Part shown: in pieces, positions 8,139 through 15,325 of the stretch | How positions within the stretch are numbered: the first letter of the stretch is position 1 | How the letters are laid out: every line of letters starts with the position of its first letter | Position numbers and translations under genes: made by a program | The notes under the pieces: generated by a model | What the model was told of the DNA's origin: nothing | The model's database searches: none | Seen by the model: the letters and a program-made list of their open reading frames with translations, nothing else | From: Candidatus Gastranaerophilales bacterium | GTDB lineage: Bacteria > Cyanobacteriota > Vampirovibrionia > Gastranaerophilales > Gastranaerophilaceae | Direction: 5' to 3' | Assembly (NCBI GenBank): GCA_944323945.1 | Contig: CALUUL010000032.1 | Span: 1-21,537 of the forward strand | DNA length: 21,537 nt

Positions 8139-8600
8139 ATGCAAAAAAATGTAGATTTCTATTTCGAAAAGCAAGATGATAGTTCTAAATTGATTTATAC
8201 AATTGGGCTATTATGGGGACAAATTTCTAATAAACTGGATAGTTTACTTTCTAAATATAATTTAAATATTTCAAAATTTAACATATTAATGATTATTAAA
8301 CATATTGGTGGTAAAGACGGTATTCAACAAAATGAAATAAGTCAAAGACTTTTAGTAACTCCTTCAAATATTACAAAACTTTTGGACAGGCTTGAAAAGG
8401 ATAAAATGATATCAAGAAATCCAAAAGAAAATGATCGAAGAGTTAAACTAATAAAAATATCTGATACAGCTTCTTCTCTTTTAGATGAAATTTGGCCTTA
8501 TTATTCTGCTGAAGTTATTAAAATAACTGAGAAACTTGCTGAAAATGATAAGCAAGATATACAAAAAATATTAGTTGAATGGTTAACTAATATTAAATAA
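8139..8600 (+). CDS. MarR-family transcriptional regulator
   Basis: The product (153 residues from the ATG at 8139) is a winged-helix regulator of the MarR type, expected to bind a palindromic operator as a dimer. The core is clear: a helical N-terminal dimer part (LIYTIGLLWGQISNKLDSLL), then the helix-turn-helix (GIQQNEISQRLLVTPSNITK), then the wing with the family's D-R-R-V-K pattern (NPKENDRRVKLIKISD). The ATG has AGGCGG six bases upstream; a TTG at 8133 in the same frame is less likely because it adjoins that site. It diverges from hydG with about 120 bp between starts, and both promoters sit there, so it may control itself and hydG. No cysteine is present, so a thiol redox switch of the OhrR type is unlikely. 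Confidence 0.9.
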   Translation: MQKNVDFYFEKQDDSSKLIYTIGLLWGQISNKLDSLLSKYNLNISKFNILMIIKHIGGKDGIQQNEISQRLLVTPSNITKLLDRLEKDKMISRNPKENDRRVKLIKISDTASSLLDEIWPYYSAEVIKITEKLAENDKQDIQKILVEWLTNIK

Positions 8601-8656
8601 TGTAAATTTAAACTCCAAAACAATTGAATAGTTAATAGTTGAATGGTAAACTAATA
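8572..8656 (+). repeat. Recurrent 15-bp TTGAATRGTTAACTA element around marR
   Basis: Bases 8572-8592 (last codons of marR) and 8636-8656 (upstream of the next gene) agree at 20 of 21 positions. A related copy TTGAATAGTTAATAG lies at 8624-8638 and a fourth, TTGAATGATTAACTA, at 8091-8105 over the marR -35. The copies are in the same orientation. They may be operator half-sites for the MarR protein, or remains of a short duplication of the marR 3' end. Confidence 0.55.
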
Positions 8657-8682
8657 ATGCTGATATAAAATTGGAGTATTAT

Positions 8683-10200
8683 ATGTTTAACTTTAAAAAG
8701 ATATGTGATTTAAATTTTAGTTTTGCTTATACAAATTTATTTTCATTTAAACTTTTGGTTGTGTTTGGATATATTGTATTTTTATTACATTTTTTATGGT
8801 CACTAATAAAACTAAATTTTCTTACTATATTTATTTATTTTGGATTTAATTATATAGTTGAAAAATTAGTGCCATTATTATTTGTGTTGTTGTTTGTTTT
8901 TATTATTGCAGATATAATATTGTATTTAATTGGGAAAAGGGGAGAAGATTGTTCTAAGAACGGTAAGAAAAAGTTATTTTGTGTTTTAAATTCATTTATA
9001 TTTTTATATGCATTATGGTATTTGTGGTTTGATTTTTTAACGTTATTATTTTTAGTTTTTATAGTATTTTTAATCAAATATTTAATTTCAAAGAATGCTG
9101 AGAGAAAAGTCTTAATTATAAGTTTAGGTTGCTTATTAATATTTCTGATAGTATTTGGCAAAGGTATTATAGAAGGAATTATCTTTGATAAAGGACAGTG
9201 GAATACAAAATATTTATTTAACAATGAAACTATAGAAAAAGTAGATTTATTAAGAAATACAGATAAAGTATTATTTATAACTAAGCCAAATGGAAAACAA
9301 TCTGGAATTATAAATCAAAAATTGTATATTTATGATTTAGCTAAAAGTAGATTTGATTATAGTGCTGCTTTTGTAAATAGTGATGTTTCAAATGATAAAT
9401 GGTTAAATTTGAATACTGCTGAAAATTTAATTATTAACAAAAATAATATTAAAAGTATAATAAATATCACAATTCATAATCTACATACAAAGGAAATCAA
9501 GAATATAAAAAGGTTAGTTAGAAAAAATATTGGTGAACAAATTATTATATTAAAAAATGGACATATATTGATATTACCAAATTTTTATCGTAATTATGAA
9601 AATTATCTTGTATATAATCCATATAAAAATGAATTTTATAATACAAAAAATGTTATTGATGAAGATATAAATATATCGAATATAAAGACATTTAAGAATG
9701 GTGATTTATTAATACCATTAAAAAACAAATTTTATATTTATAATTTAGAACGAAATACTTTTGAAAAAGGTGGAAATATCAAAATAAATGAACAATGTGC
9801 ATTATATAAAGATGAATATATTTTCGATTTTCAATCCGGTTATAAATATAGTCTTATTGAAAATAAAAAAACAAAGATAAAAAAATTAAAAAAGTTTTAT
9901 GTTGAAAGTGCTATAGATTTGGATAATGGTAATTTCCTGATTATAGGCGAAAAAAAGAGATGTGCATTTGATATTATCGGGAAACATAATTTTACAGGTA
10001 TGGGGCTATTTTATTATGATACATACAAAACATATTTATATATAACAAAGTATGATTATTATTTGCAACTTAAACCGTCTAATAAACTTGTGAACAATTT
10101 GCTTTATAGTAACTTTGTCAAGCTTGAAAATGGAGATATATTGTTCTGGAATAAAGCGAATAATTACGTAACAATATATAATTATGGACAAGAAAAATAG
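8683..10200 (+). CDS. Polytopic membrane protein with C-terminal propeller-like repeat domain, unknown function
   Basis: The protein has 505 residues from the ATG at 8683, which has GGAG six bases upstream (an in-frame TTG at 8671 would lie over that site). Residues about 20-165 hold roughly six transmembrane helices rich in F/L/I. The remaining 340 residues look like a beta-propeller: an x-N-G-x-(I/L)-L-I motif recurs at about residues 289, 336, 412 and 481, each following or preceding a Y-(I)-Y-(D/N) strand such as LYIYDLA and FYIYNLE. This recalls Kelch or galactose-oxidase-like blades, but divergent. Such domains bind ligands or other proteins; the topology is not predictable by eye. It follows marR by about 80 bp and may be part of its regulon. 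A strong terminator ends the unit. Confidence 0.8.
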   Translation: MFNFKKICDLNFSFAYTNLFSFKLLVVFGYIVFLLHFLWSLIKLNFLTIFIYFGFNYIVEKLVPLLFVLLFVFIIADIILYLIGKRGEDCSKNGKKKLFCVLNSFIFLYALWYLWFDFLTLLFLVFIVFLIKYLISKNAERKVLIISLGCLLIFLIVFGKGIIEGIIFDKGQWNTKYLFNNETIEKVDLLRNTDKVLFITKPNGKQSGIINQKLYIYDLAKSRFDYSAAFVNSDVSNDKWLNLNTAENLIINKNNIKSIINITIHNLHTKEIKNIKRLVRKNIGEQIIILKNGHILILPNFYRNYENYLVYNPYKNEFYNTKNVIDEDINISNIKTFKNGDLLIPLKNKFYIYNLERNTFEKGGNIKINEQCALYKDEYIFDFQSGYKYSLIENKKTKIKKLKKFYVESAIDLDNGNFLIIGEKKRCAFDIIGKHNFTGMGLFYYDTYKTYLYITKYDYYLQLKPSNKLVNNLLYSNFVKLENGDILFWNKANNYVTIYNYGQEK

Positions 10201-10216
10201 AGAATATTTTATATAA

Positions 10217-10257
10217 AAAATCAAATAAACAAAGATTATATCGGTTTATTTGATTTT
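10217..10257. terminator. Strong hairpin between convergent genes
   Basis: A perfect 14-bp stem, AAAATCAAATAAAC (10217-10230) with GTTTATTTGATTTT (10244-10257), and a 13-base loop. Its A-rich left and T-rich right flanks let it act in both directions, ending the propeller gene on plus and the ART-like gene on minus. Confidence 0.8.
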
Positions 10258-10285
10258 ATAAATTTAATATATATTTTCTTAGTTT

Positions 10286-11113
10286 TTAACCTTCTTCTGT
10301 AGGAAGATAGTCTAGTGTAATATAATGAAAATTATTATTATATTCTTCATTGTCTACTACGCGAAATTTTGCATCAGGTTTCATTATACATTGTTCTATA
10401 CCGTCAGAAGATGGAAATCTTAATAATTTAGATCCTTTGGGTAAATTAATTTTAAATAAAATATAATCTTTTTTACCGCCATAATTTCCGATTGTTTTTC
10501 TTGCTGATGTACTAACATATATTGGTGTTGAATCAAGAATAATATTTTGTCCTTTCTTCAGTTTTTTCATTATTTCAAAATAGTCATTACTATCTTGTGT
10601 CCATCCAGCGGAAATTATTCTATATACGGTGTGGTCTTTTTCTGTTGGGGAAAGCGAATTGATAGAAGCTATAGCATCTCCTTTTTGTCTTTGAACTTCG
10701 TTTACAAAATCTATTTTTGCTTTTTCTAATCTTTGTTGAGTTTCTTCTTCACTTAATCCTTTATATTTGCATTCATCTAATACTTCTCTCTTTTTATAGT
10801 GAATTAATTCACCATGTTTATCGTAATATCTTATGGGTTCTGCTAAATAAGAAGTTAATCCAAGCAGACTTGTAAGATCAATACTTCCTGTTGTAGGAAT
10901 AAGTTCAGTCTTTGAAAATTCTTGATCTATACCAATATTCGGTAATTGTTCTATGTTAAAATCTTGATAAATTCTGTTACCGAAATTTGGTTTATAAGCA
11001 TATGTCAAATATTCTTGTTTTGTTTGATTTATTTTTTCTTGATTTTGTTTTGATATTATAATGTTGGATTTGCTTCGTAAATAGGGGAAAGATTGTATTG
11101 CAGAAATTTTCAT
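10286..11113 (-). CDS. Putative ADP-ribosyltransferase (R-S-E type) protein
   Basis: The C-terminal third of this 275-residue protein resembles an exoenzyme-type ADP-ribosyltransferase, which moves ADP-ribose from NAD onto a target protein. Visible elements in the right order and spacing: Y-R-I with R165 (NAD-binding arginine), a strand ending in Y-V-S-T-S (S-T-S 201-203) followed by A-R-K-T-I-G-N-Y, and I-E-Q-C-I-M-K-P-D-A-K-F-R-V (240-253) in place of the usual E-x-E-V-L-L-P-x-G-T-K-F. The catalytic Glu is uncertain: ungapped alignment puts Q241 there, with E240 adjacent. The N-terminus (MKISAIQSFPYLR) is not a classical signal peptide, but resembles those of three other proteins here. AAGGAG precedes the ATG. 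No immunity or antitoxin gene adjoins it. It could be an effector, an intracellular modifier or a decayed ART. Confidence 0.6.
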   Translation of the reverse strand: MKISAIQSFPYLRSKSNIIISKQNQEKINQTKQEYLTYAYKPNFGNRIYQDFNIEQLPNIGIDQEFSKTELIPTTGSIDLTSLLGLTSYLAEPIRYYDKHGELIHYKKREVLDECKYKGLSEEETQQRLEKAKIDFVNEVQRQKGDAIASINSLSPTEKDHTVYRIISAGWTQDSNDYFEIMKKLKKGQNIILDSTPIYVSTSARKTIGNYGGKKDYILFKINLPKGSKLLRFPSSDGIEQCIMKPDAKFRVVDNEEYNNNFHYITLDYLPTEEG

Positions 11114-11186
11114 ATATATCTCCTTTTTTTTAATAAAGTTTCAAAATAATAAAAATTGCTATATGTATAGGTTTCAAAAAAAAATA

Positions 11187-11200
11187 TACCCGAGTGGGTA
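11187..11200. promoter_or_regulatory. TACCC-N4-GGGTA inverted repeat in divergent region
   Basis: A perfect TACCC-GAGT-GGGTA dyad stands out as the only G+C-rich element in an A+T-rich 155-bp gap between the divergent ART-like gene and histidine kinase. A TATAAT lies 7 bases after it (11207-11212). The shape resembles CsoR/CstR-type operators, but no such regulator is in the window, so the identity is only suggestive. Confidence 0.4.
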
Positions 11201-11268
11201 ATATATTATAATTATATTTCTGACTATACTTGTTATGATTTATAACTAGCCTGAAAAGTAGGAAAAAC

Positions 11269-12735
11269 ATGCAAAGTATAGCAAATTTATTTTCGTTAAA
11301 GACCCTGCAAAATACAATTCTTGAAAATAGCGAAGATATCGTTACAATAAAAGATATTAATATGCGTTATGTTTCTTGTAATAGAGCTTTTCTTAGTTTG
11401 TTAGGTTTAAAAGATAAAGTAAGTGTTATTGATAAAAAAATTAATGAAATATTTGATGAAAGAAATTCAAAAATAATTAAAAAAAATTGTGAAATAATTA
11501 AACAAACAATGGATTCAAAATCATTTGTTTTTGAAATGGAAAAAAAATTTTGTTCAAAGTTAATAAAAACAACTGCATATCCAATACTAAAAGATGGAGT
11601 TTTAGATGGGATATTATCTGTATCAAAAGACCTTACAAAGGATGAAAAATTAAGAATCAAACTTGCAGAAGAATATGCATTAGTCAATTCTTTATTAGAA
11701 AATGTTCCAGTATTAGCATATATGAAAGATCTAAATAATAATTATATTGTTGGAACAAAATATTCAAAGGAATTTTATGAAAATGGAATTGATTATTATG
11801 CAGGGAAGATAAAATTAGATATAAAGGATTCTTTAAAAGAGTTAGATGAAGATGATAATTATGTCATAGTAAATAAAAAAGCATTAATAAAAGAAAAAAT
11901 GTATAAATCTATAGAGGGAAATGAGCATTGGTATAAAATATATAAAACACCAGTGTTTAATAATAATGAGTTAAATGCCATTATTATTTTTGTTCAAAAT
12001 ATAGATGAGGAAAAGAAATTAGAAGTTCAAAAAGAACTTTTTCTAGCAACAATGATGCATGATTTAAAAAATCTATTACATGCACAAATTAGTAGTATTC
12101 AACTACTTTCAAAAGGGAAATTTGGGACAGTTACCGAAAATCAAAAAGAAATATTAGGAATGATAAATGAATCTGCATCTTTTATGAGAGAAATGATTTA
12201 TTCTATTCTGTCTACATATAAATACGAAAATGGTTTTGTAAGATTGAATAAAATTCCTTTTGATATAGAAGAATTAATTTACTTATGTATAGAGGAAGCT
12301 CAATCTTTGGCTGAAGCAAAAAATATAAAAATAGAATATAAAAAAGAACTAAATCTTTCAATTATAAATGCGGATGAAGGCCAGATAAGGAGAGTTATTG
12401 CAAATATTTTGAATAATGGAATAAATTATGCATATAAAAATACGACAATAGTTGTTACTGCTTTTGAAGACCAAGGAAAGTGTTTTATAAAGATAAAAAA
12501 TGTTAGTGAACCAATTCCTGAACATTTAAGAAAACGAATATTTGATAAATATGTAGTTGGGAATGGAACAAATAGAATAAACGGAATCGGGCTTGGTTTA
12601 TATTTCTGTAAACAAGTAGTAGAAGCACATAATGGTCGAATATCCCTTAATGCTTATGAAAATCATAATGAGTTTGTTATTGAACTCCCCAATACATTTC
12701 AAGAAACAGAAACTTCTGTATTAAGATTTGTATAA
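11269..12735 (+). CDS. Orphan soluble PAS-domain sensor histidine kinase
   Basis: This 488-residue kinase has no transmembrane helix or signal peptide, so it should be cytosolic. Residues about 10-125 and 135-248 are two PAS-like sensory domains (SEDIVTIKDINMRYVSCNRAF; NVPVLAYMKDLNNNYIVG). The dimerisation/phosphoacceptor helix follows with M-M-H-D-L-K-N (H264), then the catalytic ATPase domain: N box NILNNGINYAY (379-389), F box IFDKYVV (424-430) and G2 box GIGLGLYFCK (439-448). The usual D-x-G-x-G (G1) is replaced by K-N-V-S-E-P-I, a variant seen in some active kinases. No response regulator is adjacent. TAGGAAA precedes the ATG. It lies between the ART-like and zincin-like genes and ends 15 bp from the latter's stop, without room for a terminator. 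Confidence 0.9.
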   Translation: MQSIANLFSLKTLQNTILENSEDIVTIKDINMRYVSCNRAFLSLLGLKDKVSVIDKKINEIFDERNSKIIKKNCEIIKQTMDSKSFVFEMEKKFCSKLIKTTAYPILKDGVLDGILSVSKDLTKDEKLRIKLAEEYALVNSLLENVPVLAYMKDLNNNYIVGTKYSKEFYENGIDYYAGKIKLDIKDSLKELDEDDNYVIVNKKALIKEKMYKSIEGNEHWYKIYKTPVFNNNELNAIIIFVQNIDEEKKLEVQKELFLATMMHDLKNLLHAQISSIQLLSKGKFGTVTENQKEILGMINESASFMREMIYSILSTYKYENGFVRLNKIPFDIEELIYLCIEEAQSLAEAKNIKIEYKKELNLSIINADEGQIRRVIANILNNGINYAYKNTTIVVTAFEDQGKCFIKIKNVSEPIPEHLRKRIFDKYVVGNGTNRINGIGLGLYFCKQVVEAHNGRISLNAYENHNEFVIELPNTFQETETSVLRFV

Positions 12736-12750
12736 ACATCTTCTTGATTC

Positions 12751-14262
12751 TTAATTAGTAGTGTTTAGAAATTCAGGTAGAAAACTATTAAAAAAGTTTA
12801 ATAACGGATTGTTAATGTTTTCAGCTTTGAATCTTAATATTTTAATTTTAATTTTGATTTCAAGATTACTTGGGTTTTTCCTTTTCTCTTGTGTAAGATT
12901 ATATAAGTGATAGTTATATTTATCCAGAACTGCTTTTTTTCTAGTCTCTTTGATTTGAGATTTTATTTTAATCTTTTTTATAAAATTACTTGTTTTTAGG
13001 CTATGAGATAAATTAGCAATTTTCATATCATATGCACATTGTCTTGCACTATATTCTTCGTTACTGTATAAATATTGATAATATTCTTCGGAGGGAAGAT
13101 TATTTAAATTATTTTTATTTTCTTTTTCTTTTTCTTTTTTCTTATTTTCTCTATATTTTTCAAGTACAACATTTCCTTCAACAGACTCGATATTTGCTTT
13201 TATAGAGTTTTTTATTTTCGTCCTGTCATAATTGTAATTTATTGGAAGTTCTTTCCCAATTTCTTTTTTTCTAAATATTTGATATTTAGATGCAATGGAT
13301 ATTGAATAAGCTAAAAGTTCTTTATCTTTTTCTTTTCCGTTTTTTATAAAGTGAATAAAAGAATGATTTCTAGATTTATATTGTTTATTTTGTTTTTTAA
13401 TATTATTTATTTGATTAAGAATATTTGAAAGTTCGCACTCCAGTTCTTGAAGTTTCTTTTTATTTTTTCTTTTTTTATTTACGTATTTTAATTGGTAATA
13501 TTCTTTAAGTTTATTAAGTTTATTTTGATCATTACTGAATAGATTTTGTTCTGCAAACTTAGAAAAATCAAGTGCCATTTTTTCATCAAAAACCGGTGAA
13601 GTCATTGTTGTATAAGATTCTCCGTTATAAGTCATTATAATAGTTGGTGCTTCACCTTGTTTTATGGTTTCAAGAATAGATTCCTTTACAAGCTCATCTC
13701 TATCTTGTTGAGGGATACTGTTTCTATCAATAGCTTCTTTTGCGTGATATAATTCATGGGATATCAATACTCCCAAGTTTTCACAGGTTCTATTTATATA
13801 GCTATTCGCGAAAATACTTATTGTATGTTCATCTGAATTATATTCTCCCATTCTACCTTTATCAGTAGTAATTGGAGCTTTATTCTTTTCTTTTTCAATT
13901 GTACCATCAGGGGAAATAATATAAGTTTCATCTTCGTATATTATTTTTAATGTGGGTCTGAAATCTTGTTGGATGTTCATTCTATCACAGTTGTTATTGA
14001 AAAGTTCAGTTGTTTCTTTATTCAAATCTTTTCTTTTTATGTTGAGAGGTTTTTTCTCTATTTGATTTGTTGTTGATAATTTTACGTCTTGAACAGGAAT
14101 ATATTCTGTTTGACTTTGATGCGAGTCAGTATTTTTTTCTTTATTATCTATAGGAATTTTTGTTGACGCCGTGGTTGATGCTGTGGTTGAAGCTGTGGTT
14201 GAAGCTGTTGTCGATTTCAAAATTCTACTACAGTGATTGCTTTTAATAGAAGAAAAATTCAT
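12751..14262 (-). CDS. Putative HExxH zinc metalloprotease with TTAS repeats, effector-like
   Basis: The 503-residue protein carries H-E-L-Y-H (169-173) in a helix context LGVLISHELYHAKEAID, the zincin zinc-binding motif; a later helix SNEEYSARQCAYDM (E402/E403) could supply the third ligand. Before the motif, residues 103-150 contain short strands (IIYEDETYIISPDG) as in a zincin edge. After it comes a long Lys/Glu/Asn-rich helical region (about 245-500) with probable coiled coil at 255-300. Residues 18-33 are four TTAS repeats encoded by a 12-bp tandem repeat. The first residues MNFSSIKSN closely resemble the start of the ART-like protein (MKISAIQSF). AAAGGA precedes the ATG. I do not recognise a named family. 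A secreted or surface protease aimed at host or rival proteins is a reasonable inference, not shown. Confidence 0.65.
   Translation of the reverse strand: MNFSSIKSNHCSRILKSTTASTTASTTASTTASTKIPIDNKEKNTDSHQSQTEYIPVQDVKLSTTNQIEKKPLNIKRKDLNKETTELFNNNCDRMNIQQDFRPTLKIIYEDETYIISPDGTIEKEKNKAPITTDKGRMGEYNSDEHTISIFANSYINRTCENLGVLISHELYHAKEAIDRNSIPQQDRDELVKESILETIKQGEAPTIIMTYNGESYTTMTSPVFDEKMALDFSKFAEQNLFSNDQNKLNKLKEYYQLKYVNKKRKNKKKLQELECELSNILNQINNIKKQNKQYKSRNHSFIHFIKNGKEKDKELLAYSISIASKYQIFRKKEIGKELPINYNYDRTKIKNSIKANIESVEGNVVLEKYRENKKKEKEKENKNNLNNLPSEEYYQYLYSNEEYSARQCAYDMKIANLSHSLKTSNFIKKIKIKSQIKETRKKAVLDKYNYHLYNLTQEKRKNPSNLEIKIKIKILRFKAENINNPLLNFFNSFLPEFLNTTN
14164..14211 (-). repeat. Four 12-bp tandem repeats in the zincin-like gene
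   Basis: Four 12-bp units encode TTAS four times (residues 18-33). Units differ by one to three bases and are much richer in G+C than the surroundings. The unit is a multiple of three, so copy-number change by slippage would lengthen or shorten a linker without breaking the frame. Confidence 0.9.
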
Positions 14263-14356
14263 AAAAGTTCCTTTGTTTTAGATTCTTAAAACTAAGCAAG
14301 AATAAAAAGTGACAAACTTTAATAAAAAATTAAAAAAACTTAACAAAAAAGATAAC

Positions 14357-14385
14357 TTGAACGAGTTTTATTTTTATGTTATAAG
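14357..14385 (+). promoter_or_regulatory. Promoter of the ispH-rpsA operon
   Basis: TTGAAC (14357-14362), 17 bases, TATAAG (14380-14385): a good sigma70-type promoter. It predicts a leader of about 50 bases before the CTG start at 14443. The rest of the 180-bp gap holds only A+T-rich sequence and the start region of the divergent zincin gene. Confidence 0.7.
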
Positions 14386-14442
14386 AAAAATACTGCAAGA
14401 AGATAAACTTTTTGCTAGTTTAAAGAATGGAAGTTTAGAACA

Positions 14443-15309
14443 CTGAAAAAAAATATAAGATTAGCTCAAAGTGCCGGATTCTGTTATGGGGTTAAACGAG
14501 CAGTCGAAACAACAAAAAAAGTCAAGATTGAAAATGCATCTAAGAATGTTTGGGTACTTGGAGAACTCATACATAATTCTCATGTAATAAAAGAACTTGA
14601 AGAATTAGGAATAATGACAGTTAATGAGTTGCCAGATAATGAAAATGGAATATGTATTGTCCGAAGTCATGGAATGGCGCCCCAAAAAATAAAAGAAATA
14701 TCTGATAAAGGATATGAAGTTGTTGATTTAACTTGTTTAGATGTGAAAAAAGTTCAACAAAAAGCAATACAATTGGCTAAAGAAGGTTTTCTTGTATTAA
14801 TTCTAGGGAAACCGGAACATCCGGAAGTTATTGCTATAAAAGCTAATGCTGAAATGTTTTCTGAAAAAGTATATGTTATTCCGGATATAGAATCTTTGGA
14901 AAAAATAAGATTAGAAATAAAATCAATAAAAAAAATAGGTGTAGTAATTCAAACAACACAAAAGCTTGAGTTCTTACAAGAAGTAGTAAATTGTTTGATA
15001 CCAATGGCAAATGAATTAAAAGTTTTCAATACTATTTGTCAATCAACAGCAAAACGTCAACAAGAAGCGAAGGAACTAGCTAAAACTTCTGATTTGATGA
15101 TTGTAGTTGGTGGTAAAAATAGCGCGAATACAACTCATTTGGCAGAAATTTTAAATGATATAACTACAACTATTCATATAGAAACTCAAGAAGATTTAGA
15201 TGAATATAAATCAATAATAGAAAAAGCAAGAAATATCGGTGTTACAGCTGGTGCATCTACTCCTGAAAATATAATAAAGAATGTAATTAATAAATTAAAT
15301 GAAATATAA
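14443..15309 (+). CDS. ispH: 4-hydroxy-3-methylbut-2-enyl diphosphate reductase (IspH/LytB), apparent CTG start
   Basis: IspH is the last enzyme of the MEP isoprenoid pathway, a 4Fe-4S reductase making IPP and DMAPP. The three cluster cysteines are C14 (AGFCYGVKRAV), C98 (DLTCLDVKK) and C199 (NTICQSTAKRQ); substrate-site histidines and Glu fall in LIHNSHVI (H44), VRSHGM (H76) and EHPEV (H126/E128); GASTPE closes the site. The first ATG in frame is 14614, but homology runs upstream to the reading L-K-K-N-I-R-L-A-Q-S-A-G-F-C. The frame is open only back to a TAG at 14416, with no ATG, GTG or TTG before the essential C14. CTG at 14443, nine bases after GGAAG, is therefore the likely start, giving 288 residues, normal for IspH. 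The other frames are closed by TAG (14436) and TGA (14444). It is followed 16 bp later by rpsA. Confidence 0.9.
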   Translation: MKKNIRLAQSAGFCYGVKRAVETTKKVKIENASKNVWVLGELIHNSHVIKELEELGIMTVNELPDNENGICIVRSHGMAPQKIKEISDKGYEVVDLTCLDVKKVQQKAIQLAKEGFLVLILGKPEHPEVIAIKANAEMFSEKVYVIPDIESLEKIRLEIKSIKKIGVVIQTTQKLEFLQEVVNCLIPMANELKVFNTICQSTAKRQQEAKELAKTSDLMIVVGGKNSANTTHLAEILNDITTTIHIETQEDLDEYKSIIEKARNIGVTAGASTPENIIKNVINKLNEI

Positions 15310-15325
15310 GAAAGGGTAAAATAAA

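Noticed and set aside
8850..9224. 124-codon minus-strand frame
   Set aside because: Antisense to the transmembrane part of the propeller protein; A+T-rich composition and the other gene's codon pattern explain it.
11367..11687. 106-codon minus-strand frame inside the kinase gene
   Set aside because: Lies over the first PAS domain of a well-supported gene with no start signal of its own.
13100..13150. TTTTTC-rich tract in the zincin gene as a mobile-element trace
   Set aside because: It is simply the Lys/Glu-rich codon run (KKEKEKEN) read on the other strand.
14427..14438. Three-codon open frame ATG-GAA-GTT-TAG just upstream of ispH as a regulatory leader peptide
   Set aside because: Too short to judge; it is in a different frame from ispH and may be chance.
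14614..14616. ATG at 14614 as the ispH start
   Set aside because: It would remove the first 57 residues, including the essential cluster cysteine and the LIHNSH motif, which are clearly encoded upstream.
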